64,000 nt of DNA. Source: Streptomyces sp. JJ66 (GTDB lineage Bacteria > Actinomycetota > Actinomycetes > Streptomycetales > Streptomycetaceae). Positions within the stretch are counted from its first letter, which is position 1, and every line of letters starts with the position of its first letter. The notes beneath the pieces were generated by a model that made no database searches, had not been told where the DNA came from, and worked only from the letters and a program-made list of their open reading frames with translations. Of this stretch, positions 40,267 through 49,708 are shown one piece after another. The DNA lies in NCBI RefSeq assembly GCF_019303495.1, contig NZ_JAEVFI010000011.1:29074-93073 (forward strand), in the 5' to 3' direction. A program made the position numbers and the translations under genes.

Positions 40267-40671
40267 TCAGACGCGGCGACGCTTCGGCGGGCGGCAGCCG
40301 TTGTGCGGGGTCGGGGTGACGTCCTGGATGGAACCGACCTCCAGGCCGGTGGCCTGGAGCGAGCGGATCGCGGTCTCCCGGCCGGAGCCGGGACCCTTGA
40401 CGAACACATCGACCTTGCGCATGCCGTGCTCCTGCGCGCGGCGGGCGGCCGACTCGGCGGCCATCTGCGCGGCGAACGGCGTCGACTTGCGCGAGCCCTT
40501 GAAGCCCACGTGACCGGCCGAAGCCCAGGAGATCACGTTGCCGGTGGGGTCGGTGATGGACACGATGGTGTTGTTGAACGTGCTCTTGATGTGAGCGTGC
40601 CCGTGGGCGACGTTCTTCTTCTCCTTGCGGCGCACCTTCTTGGCGCCGGCCGTACGGCCCTTCGGAGGCAT
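40267..40671 (-). CDS. rpsK: 30S ribosomal protein S11
   Basis: A 134-aa protein starting [20 protein letters not shown], with [20 protein letters not shown] and the C-terminal [20 protein letters not shown], all standard for S11. It binds 16S rRNA at the platform near the decoding site and contacts the mRNA exit region. It is between rpsM (66 nt upstream) and rpsD. Confidence 0.97.
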   Translation of the reverse strand: MPPKGRTAGAKKVRRKEKKNVAHGHAHIKSTFNNTIVSITDPTGNVISWASAGHVGFKGSRKSTPFAAQMAAESAARRAQEHGMRKVDVFVKGPGSGRETAIRSLQATGLEVGSIQDVTPTPHNGCRPPKRRRV

Positions 40672-40737
40672 AGAGGTTTACTCCCGTGGAGGTGGTCGGT
40701 CCTACAACTCGGACCGCTTGTCAGCGTCCGGTGCGGA

Positions 40738-41118
40738 CTACTTCTTGCCCGGCTTCTTCTTGCCGGCGATGGCGCGACGCGGGCCCTTGCGGGTGCGGGC
40801 GTTGGTCTTGGTGCGCTGGCCGCGGACCGGCAGGCCCCGGCGGTGGCGCAGACCCTGGTAGTTGCCGATCTCGACCTTGCGGCGGATGTCGGCCTGGATC
40901 TCGCGGCGGAGGTCACCCTCGGTGCGGAGGTTGGCGTCCACGTATTCGCGGATCTTGACCATCTCCTCCTCGGAGAGGTCACGGACGCGGGTGTCGGGGT
41001 TGATGCCCGTCGCGCCCAGAATCTCCCGGGACCGGCTGCGGCCGATGCCGAAAACGTAGGTGAGACCGACCTCCACGCGCTTTTCGCGCGGAAGGTCAAC
41101 GCCTTCGAGGCGTGCCAT
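40738..41118 (-). CDS. rpsM: 30S ribosomal protein S13
   Basis: A 126-aa protein starting [19 protein letters not shown], with the helix-two-turn-helix [14 protein letters not shown] and a basic C-terminal tail ([20 protein letters not shown]) that reaches the P-site tRNA. The upstream frame extension is rejected in favour of the canonical MARLEG. A gap of 204 nt separates it from rpmJ, unusually long for this cluster, so a separate promoter is possible. Confidence 0.97.
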   Translation of the reverse strand: MARLEGVDLPREKRVEVGLTYVFGIGRSRSREILGATGINPDTRVRDLSEEEMVKIREYVDANLRTEGDLRREIQADIRRKVEIGNYQGLRHRRGLPVRGQRTKTNARTRKGPRRAIAGKKKPGKK

Positions 41119-41322
41119 GGATGTGGCTCCTGATGTGTGTCTCGGAGGTCTTCCGCAGCACCGTTCCCGTAAGGCCCGCACGGGGGCTCACGAGCCGGGT
41201 CCCCGGCCTCCGACCGGGGGTGTCGTCCCCACGCGCTGGACGCGGGGGGTCGGGTGACTGCGTATGTACGTGTCGCGTGCGTCGCGCGAAGAACTGCGGG
41301 TGCGAGGTAACGGCGGCGTGCG

Positions 41323-41436
41323 TCAGCCCTGGCGCTGCTTGTGGCGCAGGTTGTCGCAGATGACCATGACCCGGCCGTGGCGGCGGATCACCTTGCACTT
41401 GTCGCAGATCTTCTTGACGCTCGGCTTGACCTTCAT
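41323..41436 (-). CDS. rpmJ: 50S ribosomal protein L36 (zinc form)
   Basis: A 37-aa protein beginning [20 protein letters not shown], with zinc ligands Cys11, Cys14, Cys27 and His32, so this is the Cys-containing (C+) version. It ends RHKQRQG. It lies 56 nt after infA and upstream of rpsM. Confidence 0.95.
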   Translation of the reverse strand: MKVKPSVKKICDKCKVIRRHGRVMVICDNLRHKQRQG

Positions 41437-41492
41437 GGAATTGAGGTTCTCCGGGTCAGGCCACCACCTCGTGGGCGAGGTGAGGGCACGAT

Positions 41493-41714
41493 CTACTTGT
41501 AGCGGTAGACGATCCGTCCACGCGTCAGGTCGTAGGGAGACAGCTCCACCACGACCCGGTCGTCAGGAAGGATACGGATGTAGTGCATCCGCATCTTGCC
41601 GCTGATGTGCGCGAGGACCTGGTGACCGTTCTGAAGCTCCACCTTGAACATCGCGTTCGGCAGAGACTCGACAACGGTGCCCTCGATTTCGATGGCCCCT
41701 TGTTTTTTGGCCAT
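41493..41714 (-). CDS. infA: Translation initiation factor IF-1
   Basis: A 73-aa OB-fold protein that binds the ribosomal A site during initiation. It starts [20 protein letters not shown] and ends [15 protein letters not shown], exactly the family length. An upstream MKASS start is rejected because MAKKQGA is canonical. It begins the infA-rpmJ-rpsM-rpsK-rpsD-rpoA-rplQ stretch, with its own putative promoter. Confidence 0.97.
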   Translation of the reverse strand: MAKKQGAIEIEGTVVESLPNAMFKVELQNGHQVLAHISGKMRMHYIRILPDDRVVVELSPYDLTRGRIVYRYK

Positions 41715-41791
41715 GCTTGAGGCTTTCACCTTCCGGGATCGGCTACCTGGGCTCGGCCCCGGGCATACGGGTACACCGGGACCGACGCATC

Positions 41792-41821
41792 AGTCTACGC
41801 CACCGCCCCGCGATTCCCGAA
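41792..41821 (-). promoter_or_regulatory. Putative promoter of the infA-alpha operon
   Basis: A consensus TAGACT -10 box (41792-41797, minus strand) and a weak TTCGGG -35 (41816-41821) are spaced by 18 nt, 78 nt upstream of infA. It lies downstream of the map terminator. Confidence 0.5.
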
Positions 41822-41891
41822 ATCGGGAGTATCCCCACCGCAGGGGCCGCCGAAACGGGAAGCCCGGGGCCGGGAGCCGCCGACCGGGGCA

Positions 41892-41947
41892 CTGGGGGCG
41901 GGCGCCCGCAGGCCGGGGAGCTGGGGGCGGGCGCCCGCAGGCCGGGA
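41892..41947. repeat. Two 27-bp direct repeats in the map-infA gap
   Basis: CTGGGGGCGGGCGCCCGCAG plus GCCGGG occurs at 41892 and again at 41921 (period 29 bp), with a decayed third part after it. Each copy contains the GGGCGCCC palindrome. Confidence 0.75.
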
Positions 41948-41964
41948 GCCCCCGCCGCAGGCTG

Positions 41965-41998
41965 GGAAGCCCGGGTGGTCAGCGCGCCCCGGGCTTCC
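41965..41998 (-). terminator. Terminator after map
   Basis: Eleven-bp perfect arms GGAAGCCCGGG and CCCGGGCTTCC with a 12-nt loop, 10 nt past the map stop. It separates the spc-adk-map transcript from infA. Confidence 0.75.
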
Positions 41999-42008
41999 AG
42001 CGCACGCC

Positions 42009-42854
42009 TTAGCCCAGCGGGTCGGGCGCGGCCGTCACGCCCAGCTCCGCCAGCTTCGCCTTGCCGCCGTCCACGGCGGTCAGCACCAGCGGCCCCCGCT
42101 CGGTCAGCGCCACCGAGTGCTCCCAGTGGCTCGACCACGACCCGTCGTCCGTCTTCACCGTCCAGTCGTCACCCAGGACGTGCGTCTTCGGCGTCCCCAG
42201 TGACAGCATCGGCTCGATCGCCAGGCACATGCCGGTGACCAGCTTCGGGTTGTGCCGCCCGACCAGGCGCCGCCGGTCCACGTAGTTCAGCAGGTGCGGG
42301 TCCATGTGCATCTCGCTGCCGATGCCGTGGCCGCCGTAGTCCTCGATGATCCCGTACTTGCCGCTGGCCGGACGCGGCTGCCGCCGCACGTAGCCCTCGA
42401 TCGCGCGCGTGACCTCCATCAGCCGCGCGCCCCGCCGGAACGCGGCGATCCCGGCCCACAGGCTCTCCTCGGTGACGCGGCTCAGCTCCACCAGCTCCGG
42501 CGCGTGCCCCTCCCCCACGAACACCGTGAGCGCGGCGTCCCCGTGCCAGCCGTCCACGATCGCGCCCGCGTCGATCGAGACGATGTCACCGGACTTCAGT
42601 ACCGTCTCCCGGTCCGGGATGCCGTGCACGACGACGTCGTTCACCGACGTGCAGATGTTGCCGGGGAAACCGCCGTACCCCAGGAAGTTCGGCTTGGCCC
42701 CGTGCTCGGCCAGCACCTTCGCCGCGACCTCGTCCAGGTCCTTCGTCGTGGCGCCCGGTACCGCGGCCTCCTTACAGGCCCGGTGCATGGCGGCGACCAC
42801 CAGCCCCGCCGCCCGCATCTTCGCGATCTGCTCCGGGGTCTTGATCTCCACCAT
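42009..42854 (-). CDS. map: Type I methionine aminopeptidase
   Basis: Removes initiator Met from nascent proteins. About 281 aa, starting MVEIKTPEQIAKMRAAGLVV. The five metal ligands lie in IVSIDAGAIVDGWHGDAALT (two Asp), DYGGHGIGSEMHMDP (His), LAIEPML (Glu) and SSHWEHSVALTE (Glu). VNDVVVHGIPD contains the conserved catalytic His. A longer GTG start (VSRKASAA) is possible. It lies 166 nt beyond adk, behind a very strong hairpin. Confidence 0.96.
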   Translation of the reverse strand: MVEIKTPEQIAKMRAAGLVVAAMHRACKEAAVPGATTKDLDEVAAKVLAEHGAKPNFLGYGGFPGNICTSVNDVVVHGIPDRETVLKSGDIVSIDAGAIVDGWHGDAALTVFVGEGHAPELVELSRVTEESLWAGIAAFRRGARLMEVTRAIEGYVRRQPRPASGKYGIIEDYGGHGIGSEMHMDPHLLNYVDRRRLVGRHNPKLVTGMCLAIEPMLSLGTPKTHVLGDDWTVKTDDGSWSSHWEHSVALTERGPLVLTAVDGGKAKLAELGVTAAPDPLG

Positions 42855-43020
42855 CGCGGCTGACGCCTTCCTGCTCACTCACCACGGCCGCGCTCGTTTG
42901 GCGGCCACATTCTCTCCACCATACGGCGCCCCGCCCATCCGCCCCTCCCCGGAACCCCGGGGGCCGCCGCAGTCCCGGGCTCCGACCGCTCGGGGGTGTC
43001 GCCCCGGCTGTGGTGCGCAA

Positions 43021-43066
43021 ACGCCGGACGGGCTGAACACCGCGTGGTGTTCAGCCCGTCCGGCGT
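43021..43066 (-). terminator. Very strong hairpin between adk and map
   Basis: Perfect 21-bp arms (43021-43041 and 43046-43066) with a 4-nt loop, 18 nt past the adk stop. It is the longest uninterrupted stem in the window and probably a major terminator of the secY-adk transcript. Confidence 0.85.
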
Positions 43067-43084
43067 GCGGGAGCGACGGCGCGG

Positions 43085-43732
43085 TCAGTCCCGCAGCGCC
43101 TTCAGCGCGCGCTGGGTGACGTCGGCCACGGGGCCGAGCGCGGAGAGGGTGGTGACCAGGCCCTGGGCCTTGTAGTAGTCGATGATCGGCTCGGTCTCGC
43201 TGTGGTAGACCTCCAGCCGGCGCCGCACCGTCTCCTCGCGGTCGTCGTCACGCTGGTACAGCTCGCCGCCGCACGTGTCACACACGCCCGGCTCCTTCGG
43301 CGGCGTGTACGCGACGTGGAAGATGTGCCCGCTGTCGTTGCGGCACATGCGGCGGCCCGCGATGCGCTTGACCACCTCGTCCTCGGGGACCTCCAGGTCC
43401 AGCACGGAGTCCAGCGCCTGATCGGCGTCCCGCAGCAGCCCGTCCAGCGCCTCGGCCTGGACCAGGTTGCGGGGGAAACCGTCCAGCAGCCAGCCGGCGG
43501 CGGCGTCCGGCTGCTCCATGCGGGCCTTCGCCATGCCGATCGTGATCTCGTCCGGCACCAGGTCACCCGCGCGCATGTACTCCTGCGCGCGGCGGCCCAG
43601 CTCCGTGTCCTGCGAGATGTTCGCGCGGAACAGGTCGCCGGTGGAGATGTGCGGAATGCCGAGATTCTTGGCGAGCAACGCGGCCTGCGTGCCCTTGCCC
43701 GCACCAGGCGGCCCGACGAGGACGATACGCAT
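43085..43732 (-). CDS. adk: Adenylate kinase
   Basis: Interconverts ATP+AMP and 2 ADP. A 215-aa long-form enzyme. The P-loop is VLVGPPGAGKGTQAALLAKN, the AMP site includes HISTGDLFRANI, and LDGFPRNLVQAEAL is conserved. The LID (about 125-160) has RRMCRNDSGHIFHV and GVCDTCGGELYQRDDD. Two of the usual zinc Cys remain as a CxxC, but the first pair is C-x-x-D, common in Streptomyces. The ATG overlaps the secY stop by 1 nt (TGATG), so translation is probably coupled. Confidence 0.97.
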   Translation of the reverse strand: MRIVLVGPPGAGKGTQAALLAKNLGIPHISTGDLFRANISQDTELGRRAQEYMRAGDLVPDEITIGMAKARMEQPDAAAGWLLDGFPRNLVQAEALDGLLRDADQALDSVLDLEVPEDEVVKRIAGRRMCRNDSGHIFHVAYTPPKEPGVCDTCGGELYQRDDDREETVRRRLEVYHSETEPIIDYYKAQGLVTTLSALGPVADVTQRALKALRD

Positions 43733-45048
43733 CAGCGGAGGAACCCTTCGTAGTTGCGCTGCTGGAGCTGGCTCTCGATCTGCTTCACAGTCTCCAGGCC
43801 GACACCCACGATGATGAGGATGCTGGTACCGCCGAAGGGGAAGTTCTGGTTGGCGCCGAAGCCAATGAGCGCAATCGTCGGGACCAGGGCGATCAGACCG
43901 AGGTAGATCGACCCGGGCCACGTGATGCGGTTCAGTACGTAGCTCAGATACTCCGCCGTGGGGCGACCGGCCCGGATACCCGGGATGAAGCCACCATACT
44001 TCTTCATGTTGTCTGCAACTTCTTCGGGGTTGAAGGAGATGGCGACGTAGAAGAAGGCGAAGAAGACGATGAGCAAAAAGTACACACTGACGTAAATCGG
44101 CGACTCCTGGCTCGTCAGGTTCCGCTGAATCCAGTCCGCCCAGCCCGATTGCGACCCGCTGAACTGAACGATGAGCGCCGGGATGTAGAGCAGCGACGAG
44201 GCGAAGATGACGGGAATCACACCCGCCTGGTTCACCTTGAGCGGAATGTAGGTGGACGTCCCACCATATGAACGGCGGCCGATCATGCGCTTCGCGTACT
44301 GCACCGGAATGCGGCGCTGCGCCTGCTCCACGAAGACCACCAGGCCGACCATCGCCAGGCCCACCAGGATGACGACGCCGAACTCGATCCAGCCGTTCGC
44401 CAGCTCGCCCTGTTCCTTGATCGCCCACAGCGCGCCGGGGAAACCGGCCGCGATGGAGACGAACATCAGGATCGACATGCCGTTGCCGATGCCGCGGTCC
44501 GTGACCAGCTCACCCAGCCACATGACGAGCGCGGTGCCGGCGGTCAGGACGATGACCATGGTGACGATCGTGAATACCGAGTCGTTCGGCACGATCTGGT
44601 CGCCGACGGGGCAGCCCTGGAAGAGGGTGCCGCTGCGGGCGGTGGCCACCAGGCCGGTGCCCTGGAGGACGGCGAGGGCCACCGTCAGGTAGCGGGTGTA
44701 CTGGGTGATCTTGGCCTGACCGGCCTGGCCCTCCTTCTTCAGGGCCTCCAGCCGGGGAATGACCACGACCAGCAGCTGCAGGATGATGCTCGCCGTGATG
44801 TACGGCATGATCCCCAGGGCGAAGATCGTGACCTGCAGCAGTGCGCCGCCGCTGAACATGTTCACCAGGCCGAGCAGATCGCTACCGCCGTTCTGCGCGG
44901 CGTCCAGACAGATCTGAACGTTCTGGTAGCTGACCCCGGGGATGGGGACCTGGGCCCCCAGCCGGTAGAGCACGATGATGCCCAGCGTGAACAGCAGCTT
45001 CTTGCGCAGGTCGGGCGTCTTGAACGCCCGGGTGAACGCGCCGAGCAC
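43732..45048 (-). CDS. secY: Protein translocase subunit SecY
   Basis: A 438-aa inner-membrane channel of the Sec pathway with about ten transmembrane helices. It starts with a GTG behind a GCAGGAGGTACC site (VLGAFTRAFKTPDLRKKLLF). GIMPYITASIILQLLVVVIP is the plug/TM2 region, and SFNPEEVADNMKKYGGFIPG lies in a cytoplasmic loop. It follows rplO behind a 215-nt gap with a hairpin, longer than most gaps in the cluster. Confidence 0.98.
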   Translation of the reverse strand: MLGAFTRAFKTPDLRKKLLFTLGIIVLYRLGAQVPIPGVSYQNVQICLDAAQNGGSDLLGLVNMFSGGALLQVTIFALGIMPYITASIILQLLVVVIPRLEALKKEGQAGQAKITQYTRYLTVALAVLQGTGLVATARSGTLFQGCPVGDQIVPNDSVFTIVTMVIVLTAGTALVMWLGELVTDRGIGNGMSILMFVSIAAGFPGALWAIKEQGELANGWIEFGVVILVGLAMVGLVVFVEQAQRRIPVQYAKRMIGRRSYGGTSTYIPLKVNQAGVIPVIFASSLLYIPALIVQFSGSQSGWADWIQRNLTSQESPIYVSVYFLLIVFFAFFYVAISFNPEEVADNMKKYGGFIPGIRAGRPTAEYLSYVLNRITWPGSIYLGLIALVPTIALIGFGANQNFPFGGTSILIIVGVGLETVKQIESQLQQRNYEGFLR

Positions 45049-45210
45049 GGTACCTCCTGCGGCTCCCGCGCGGCGGAGCGCGAGAGGGTGACGGTCTGTT
45101 AAGAACGGATACGACGGTGGTGACTGCGGCGGCCCGCGACGGGCGGCCGCGTGCCGTCAAGGGCAGTGCCCGTCACCTTACCGGCGCGGAGCCCGCCCGT
45201 GGAACGACCA

Positions 45211-45242
45211 ACCGGGGATGCCTGTTCCCAGACATCCCCGGT
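45211..45242 (-). terminator. Hairpin between rplO and secY
   Basis: Fourteen-nt arms (45211-45224 and 45229-45242) with a single mismatch and a TTCC loop, 21 nt past the rplO stop. It probably ends or attenuates the S10-spc transcript ahead of secY. Confidence 0.7.
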
Positions 45243-45263
45243 CGCGTCATCGTGTCACCGTGC

Positions 45264-45725
45264 TCAGACGAGCTCGGTGACGGTACCGCCCGCGGCGGTG
45301 ATCTTCTCCTTGGCGGAGCCCGAGACCTTGTCAACGGTCACGGTCAGCGCCACGGAGATCTCGCCGGTGCCCAGCACCTTGACGAGGTTGTTCTTGCGCA
45401 CGGCACCCTTGGCGACCAGGTCGGCCACGGTGACCTCGCCACCCTCGGGGTAGAGGGAGGCGAGCTTGTCCAGGTTGACGACCTGGTACTCGGTGCGGAA
45501 CGGGTTCTTGAAGCCCTTGAGCTTGGGCAGCCGCATGTGCAGCGGCATCTGCCCGCCCTCGAAGCGCTCGGGAACCTGGTAACGGGCCTTGGTGCCCTTG
45601 GTGCCACGACCAGCCGTCTTACCCTTGGACGCCTCACCACGACCGACGCGGGTCTTGGTGGTCTTGGCACCCGGGGCCGGACGGAGGTTGTGGACCTTCA
45701 GCGGCTTGCCATCCTGAGCAGCCAT
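45264..45725 (-). CDS. rplO: 50S ribosomal protein L15
   Basis: A 153-aa protein with the L15 N-terminus [20 protein letters not shown] and a Gly/Arg/Lys-rich extension ([19 protein letters not shown]). [20 protein letters not shown] is the conserved core. It starts at [10 protein letters not shown], 2 nt after the rpmD stop, as in other spc operons. Confidence 0.96.
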   Translation of the reverse strand: MAAQDGKPLKVHNLRPAPGAKTTKTRVGRGEASKGKTAGRGTKGTKARYQVPERFEGGQMPLHMRLPKLKGFKNPFRTEYQVVNLDKLASLYPEGGEVTVADLVAKGAVRKNNLVKVLGTGEISVALTVTVDKVSGSAKEKITAAGGTVTELV

Positions 45726-45727
45726 CT

Positions 45728-45910
45728 TCAGTCAACCTCCTCGACCGTCACGAGGTGACGCACGGTGTGCACCATGCCGCGCACCTCGGGGCGGTCCGCC
45801 TTGACGACCACGTCGTTGACGCGCTTGAGCCCGAGGGACCGCAGCGTGTCACGGTGGTTCTGCTTCGTGCCGATCACGGAACGGCTCTGAGTGATCTTGA
45901 GCTGAGCCAT
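45728..45910 (-). CDS. rpmD: 50S ribosomal protein L30
   Basis: A 60-aa protein starting [20 protein letters not shown], with [15 protein letters not shown] and [17 protein letters not shown]. The short single-domain form is typical for bacteria. The ATG overlaps the rpsE stop by 1 nt (TGATG). Confidence 0.96.
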   Translation of the reverse strand: MAQLKITQSRSVIGTKQNHRDTLRSLGLKRVNDVVVKADRPEVRGMVHTVRHLVTVEEVD

Positions 45911-46515
45911 CACGCGTTCACCCCGGCACGGGCCCGCAGCAGGGCGGCGGGCGCGACGTCCTCCAGCGGCAGGCCACGGCGGGCGGCGATCTCCTCGGGA
46001 CGCTGCAGGCCCCGCAGAGCGGCCACCGTGGCGTGCACGATGTTGATCGGGTTGGACGAGCCGAGCGACTTGCTCAGCACGTCGTGAATGCCCGCGCACT
46101 CCAGCACGGCACGCACCGGGCCACCGGCGATCACACCGGTACCGGGGGACGCCGGCTTGAGCAGCACGACACCGGCCGCCTCCTCACCCTGGATCGGGTG
46201 CGGGATGGTGCCCTGGATGCGGGGGACCTTGAAGAAGTGCTTCTTGGCCTCCTCAACGCCCTTGGCGATGGCGGCCGGCACCTCCTTGGCCTTGCCGTAT
46301 CCGACACCCACGGTGCCGTCACCGTCGCCCACCACGACCAGCGCGGTGAAGCTGAAGCGACGACCACCCTTCACAACCTTGGCGACGCGGTTGATCGCGA
46401 CGACCCGCTCGACGTACGCGGTCTTCTCGGCGGCAGCGCCACCGTCCCGCCGGTCCTTACGGTCCCGCCGCTCGCCGCCACCGGCGCCGCCACCGCGGCG
46501 CTGGGGTCCAGCCAT
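45910..46515 (-). CDS. rpsE: 30S ribosomal protein S5
   Basis: A 201-aa protein. A Gly/Arg-rich N-terminal extension ([20 protein letters not shown]) precedes the dsRNA-binding-like domain [19 protein letters not shown] and [40 protein letters not shown] is the C-terminal domain. It follows rplR by 68 nt. Confidence 0.97.
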   Translation of the reverse strand: MAGPQRRGGGAGGGERRDRKDRRDGGAAAEKTAYVERVVAINRVAKVVKGGRRFSFTALVVVGDGDGTVGVGYGKAKEVPAAIAKGVEEAKKHFFKVPRIQGTIPHPIQGEEAAGVVLLKPASPGTGVIAGGPVRAVLECAGIHDVLSKSLGSSNPINIVHATVAALRGLQRPEEIAARRGLPLEDVAPAALLRARAGVNA

Positions 46516-46583
46516 TGGAATTACCTCTCTCTTTGTCCGCTAGCTACGGAAGCGACCCGCGGTCGCTGCCGAGACGGGCGGCT

Positions 46584-46967
46584 TTAGAACTTGAGCCCGG
46601 CTTCGCGGGCGGCGTCGGCCAGGGCGGCGATGCGCCCGGCGTACTTGTTGCCACCGCGGTCGAACACGACGGCCTCCACACCGGCGGCCTTGGCCCGCTC
46701 GGCGACCAGGGCGCCCACCTGCTTGGCCTGGGCGCTCTTGTCGCCCTCGGCGCCGCGGATGGAGGCGTCCATCGACGAGGCGGAGGCCACGGTGTGGCCC
46801 GCGATGTCGTCGATGACCTGCGCCACCATGTGCCGGTTGGACCGGGTCACGACCAGGCGCGGACGCTCGGCAGTTCCGGAGACCTTCTTGCGGACGCGGA
46901 TGTGGCGCCGCTTGATGGCGGCCCGCTTGTAGGCGTCGCCCTTGGCGATCTTCACGCCGAATGCCAT
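46584..46967 (-). CDS. rplR: 50S ribosomal protein L18
   Basis: A 127-aa 5S rRNA-binding protein starting [20 protein letters not shown], with [23 protein letters not shown] sequence ([19 protein letters not shown]) and [20 protein letters not shown] at the end. It begins 3 nt after rplF. Confidence 0.97.
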   Translation of the reverse strand: MAFGVKIAKGDAYKRAAIKRRHIRVRKKVSGTAERPRLVVTRSNRHMVAQVIDDIAGHTVASASSMDASIRGAEGDKSAQAKQVGALVAERAKAAGVEAVVFDRGGNKYAGRIAALADAAREAGLKF

Positions 46968-46970
46968 GGC

Positions 46971-47510
46971 TTACTTACCAGCCTTTCCGACCTTGCGGCG
47001 GATGACTTCGCCCTCGTACTTGACGCCCTTGGCCTTGTACGGGTCGGGCTTGCGCAGCTTGCGGATGTTCGCCGCGACCTCGCCGACCTTCTGCTTGTCG
47101 ATGCCCTCGACCTGGAAACGGGTCGGGGACTCCACCTTGAAGGTGATGCCCTCGGGGGCCTCGACCAGCACCGGGTGGCTGTAGCCGAGTGCGAACTCCA
47201 GGTTGGAGCCCTTGGCCTGGACGCGGTAACCCACACCGCTGATTTCCAGCTTCTTGACGAAACCCTCGGTCACGCCAGTGATCATGTTCGCCACCAGCGT
47301 GCGGGACAGGCCGTGCAGGGCCTTGTTCCGGCTCTCGTCGTTCGGGCGGGAGACGGCGACCGTGCCGTCCTCGCCCTTGGCGACCTCGATGGGCGCGGCG
47401 ACCGTGTGCGTGAGGGAGCCCTTGGGGCCCTTCACGCTGACCGTCCGGCCATCGATGGTGACGTCCACACCGGCGGGAACCTGGATGGGGAGCTTGCCGA
47501 TTCGCGACAT
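46971..47510 (-). CDS. rplF: 50S ribosomal protein L6
   Basis: A 179-aa protein with the standard two-domain duplication. The start [19 protein letters not shown] and the second-half signature [20 protein letters not shown] are both clear. It lies near the sarcin-ricin loop in the factor-binding region. It begins 23 nt after rpsH. Confidence 0.97.
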   Translation of the reverse strand: MSRIGKLPIQVPAGVDVTIDGRTVSVKGPKGSLTHTVAAPIEVAKGEDGTVAVSRPNDESRNKALHGLSRTLVANMITGVTEGFVKKLEISGVGYRVQAKGSNLEFALGYSHPVLVEAPEGITFKVESPTRFQVEGIDKQKVGEVAANIRKLRKPDPYKAKGVKYEGEVIRRKVGKAGK

Positions 47511-47533
47511 GGCTTTTCCTCCGTTCCCTTCCG

Positions 47534-47932
47534 TTACCAGACGTAGGCGAGGACTTCCCCGCCCACGCCCTTCTTGCCGGCCTGCTTGTCGGTGAGGAGC
47601 CCGTGCGACGTGGAGATGATCGCCACGCCCAGGCCGCCGAGCACCTTCGGCAGGTTGGTGGACTTTGCGTAGACCCGAAGACCCGGCTTCGAGATCCGCT
47701 TGATGCCGGCGATCGAGCGCTCGCGGTTCGGCCCGAACTTCAGCTCCAGGACGAGGTTCTTGCCCACCTGGGCGTCCTCGACCTTCCAGCCGGTGATGTA
47801 ACCCTCCTGCTGGAGGATCTCCGCGATGTGCGACTTGATCTTGCTGTGCGGCATCTCGACGGTGTCGTGGTACGCCGAGTTCGCGTTCCGCAGACGCGTC
47901 AGCATGTCTGCGATCGGATCGGTCATGGTCAT
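47534..47932 (-). CDS. rpsH: 30S ribosomal protein S8
   Basis: A 132-aa protein starting [20 protein letters not shown], with [20 protein letters not shown] and [12 protein letters not shown]. In E. coli S8 is the translational repressor of the spc operon. The long gap upstream (rpsN to rpsH, 231 nt with a hairpin) could contain a regulatory site in the mRNA. MTMTDP versus MTDP is the only start ambiguity. Confidence 0.97.
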   Translation of the reverse strand: MTMTDPIADMLTRLRNANSAYHDTVEMPHSKIKSHIAEILQQEGYITGWKVEDAQVGKNLVLELKFGPNRERSIAGIKRISKPGLRVYAKSTNLPKVLGGLGVAIISTSHGLLTDKQAGKKGVGGEVLAYVW

Positions 47933-48149
47933 GTGATGGCCTTCGGCCTCTCTCGCCGGGGTTTCCTGTCTGCTCCATCCCTCTCCCCACTCAGTGGCGG
48001 GACGGGTGCGGTGCGGGGACCTACGGCGTAGTAAGCGTTCATAGCGGGCTCCGCCCGCGGGCGGCCCGTGCGGCGGGCGCCCAACCCGCACAGCCTAAGC
48101 CATGCGGGCCGGGCCCCCGCCGTCCAGATGCTTACCGAGAGCCCTGGGG

Positions 48150-48165
48150 AATCCCGTGCGGGATT
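48150..48165 (-). terminator. Hairpin at the rpsN stop, ahead of rpsH
   Basis: AATCCCG and CGGGATT (7 bp, 2-nt loop) are flanked by CCTGG/CCAGG pairing (48143-48171). The hairpin overlaps the rpsN stop and sits at the start of a 231-nt gap. Confidence 0.5.
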
Positions 48166-48349
48166 ACCAGGAGCTCTTGGTCACGCCCGGCAGCTCGCCG
48201 CGGTGCGCCATCTGGCGAAGGCACACGCGGCACAGGCCGAACTTGCGGTAGACGGAGTGCGGACGGCCGCAGCGCTGGCAGCGGGTGTACGCGCGCACAC
48301 CGAACTTCGGCTTGCGAGCGGCCTTGGCGATCAGAGCCTTCTTCGCCAT
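48164..48349 (-). CDS. rpsN: 30S ribosomal protein S14, zinc-binding type Z
   Basis: A 61-aa short S14 with zinc ligands Cys24, Cys27, Cys40 and Cys43 ([29 protein letters not shown]). This is the zinc-dependent type, distinct from the Zur-regulated Cys-free paralogue that many Streptomyces also carry elsewhere. It starts 1 nt after the rplE stop. Confidence 0.97.
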   Translation of the reverse strand: MAKKALIAKAARKPKFGVRAYTRCQRCGRPHSVYRKFGLCRVCLRQMAHRGELPGVTKSSW

Positions 48350-48350
48350 G

Positions 48351-48914
48351 TCAGTTCTCCTTGAACGGGAAGCCGAGGTGACGCAGCAGGGCGCGGCCCT
48401 CCTCGTCGTTGGTCGCCGTGGTGACCACGGTGATGTCCATGCCCCGGACCCGATCGATCTTGTCCTGGTCGATCTCGTGGAACATGACCTGCTCCGTGAG
48501 ACCGAAGGTGTAGTTCCCGCGTCCGTCGAACTGCTTCGGGGACAGACCGCGGAAGTCGCGGATGCGCGGCAGCGCGAGCGACAGCAGGCGGTCGAGGAAC
48601 TCCCACATCCGGTCGCCGCGCAGCGTCACGTGCGCGCCGATCGGCTGGCCCTCGCGCAGCTTGAACTGCGCGATGGACTTGCGGGCCTTGGTCACGGCCG
48701 GCTTCTGGCCGGTGATCGTGGTGAGGTCGCGGATGGCGCCCTCGATCAGCTTGGAGTCGCGGGCGGCGTCGCCCACACCCATGTTGACCACGATCTTGGT
48801 AAGACCCGGGATCTGCATGACGTTGCCGTAGCTGAACTCGTCACGCAGCTTGTCCTGGATCTCGCTGCGGTAGCGCTGCTTGAGGCGCGGGGCGTTCGTG
48901 GTGGTGGCAGCCAT
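48351..48914 (-). CDS. rplE: 50S ribosomal protein L5
   Basis: A 187-aa 5S rRNA-binding protein. It shows [14 protein letters not shown] sequence ([20 protein letters not shown]), [20 protein letters not shown] and [20 protein letters not shown]. The start overlaps the rplX stop by 1 nt. The length is standard. Confidence 0.97.
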   Translation of the reverse strand: MAATTTNAPRLKQRYRSEIQDKLRDEFSYGNVMQIPGLTKIVVNMGVGDAARDSKLIEGAIRDLTTITGQKPAVTKARKSIAQFKLREGQPIGAHVTLRGDRMWEFLDRLLSLALPRIRDFRGLSPKQFDGRGNYTFGLTEQVMFHEIDQDKIDRVRGMDITVVTTATNDEEGRALLRHLGFPFKEN

Positions 48915-49237
48915 CAGATGTCCTCACCGGTCCGCTTGGCAACGCGGATCTTGTTGCCGTCCTCGTCGAAGCGGTAGCCGACGCGGGTGACGACCTTCTT
49001 GCCGTCGGCCTCCACCACGAGCTGCACGTTGCTCACGTGGATGGGGGCCTCGGTCGTCACGATGCCGCCGGTCTTGGAACCGCGCGCGGTCTGGCCGGCC
49101 TTCGTGTGCTTCTTGACCCGGTTGACACCCTCGACCAGAACCCGGTCCTCGCGGGGGAAGGCCCGGATGACCTTGCCCTGCTTGCCCTTGTCCTTGCCGG
49201 TGATGACCTGAACCAGGTCGCCCTTCTTGATCTTCAT
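48914..49237 (-). CDS. rplX: 50S ribosomal protein L24
   Basis: A 107-aa KOW-domain protein starting [20 protein letters not shown]. The ATG has a GGAGG site 10 nt upstream; an in-frame GTG two codons earlier is less well spaced. [20 protein letters not shown] is the C-terminal part. It is an early assembly protein of the large subunit. Its start is 3 nt from the rplN stop. Confidence 0.96.
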   Translation of the reverse strand: MKIKKGDLVQVITGKDKGKQGKVIRAFPREDRVLVEGVNRVKKHTKAGQTARGSKTGGIVTTEAPIHVSNVQLVVEADGKKVVTRVGYRFDEDGNKIRVAKRTGEDI

Positions 49238-49239
49238 GC

Positions 49240-49608
49240 TCACAGCACCTCCGGCGCGAGCGAGATGATCTTCATGAACTTCTTCTCGCGCAGCTCACGG
49301 CCCACGGGGCCGAAGATACGGGTGCCGCGGGGGTCACCGTCGTTCTTGAGGACGACGGCGGCGTTCTCGTCGAAGCGGATGTACGAGCCGTCCGGGCGGC
49401 GGCGCTCCTTGACGGTGCGCACGATGACCGCCTTGATGACGTCACCCTTCTTCACGTTGCCACCGGGGATCGCGTCCTTGACGGTGGCCACGATGACATC
49501 CCCGATGCCCGCGTAGCGGCGACCCGAACCACCGAGCACACGGATGCAAAGGATTTCCTTCGCCCCCGTGTTGTCGGCGACGCGAAGTCGCGACTCCTGC
49601 TGGATCAC
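49240..49608 (-). CDS. rplN: 50S ribosomal protein L14
   Basis: A 122-aa protein starting [20 protein letters not shown], with [20 protein letters not shown] and [20 protein letters not shown], exactly the L14 pattern and length. It lies 100 nt after rpsQ, and a perfect hairpin occupies that gap. Confidence 0.97.
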   Translation of the reverse strand: MIQQESRLRVADNTGAKEILCIRVLGGSGRRYAGIGDVIVATVKDAIPGGNVKKGDVIKAVIVRTVKERRRPDGSYIRFDENAAVVLKNDGDPRGTRIFGPVGRELREKKFMKIISLAPEVL

Positions 49609-49636
49609 GTCTTTCTCCTGATCGTCTGCCGGTTCC

Positions 49637-49668
49637 CGGCGGGGGACGCCCTACGACGTCCCCCGCCG
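49637..49668 (-). terminator. Hairpin between rpsQ and rplN
   Basis: Perfect 12-bp arms (49637-49648 and 49657-49668) with an 8-nt loop. A second short GAAGGC/GCCTTC hairpin lies at 49688-49703. These sit at the S10/spc operon boundary. Confidence 0.7.
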
Positions 49669-49708
49669 AGCCTGGCGGAACTGTCCAGAAGGCTGCTGCC
49701 TTCGGGAA

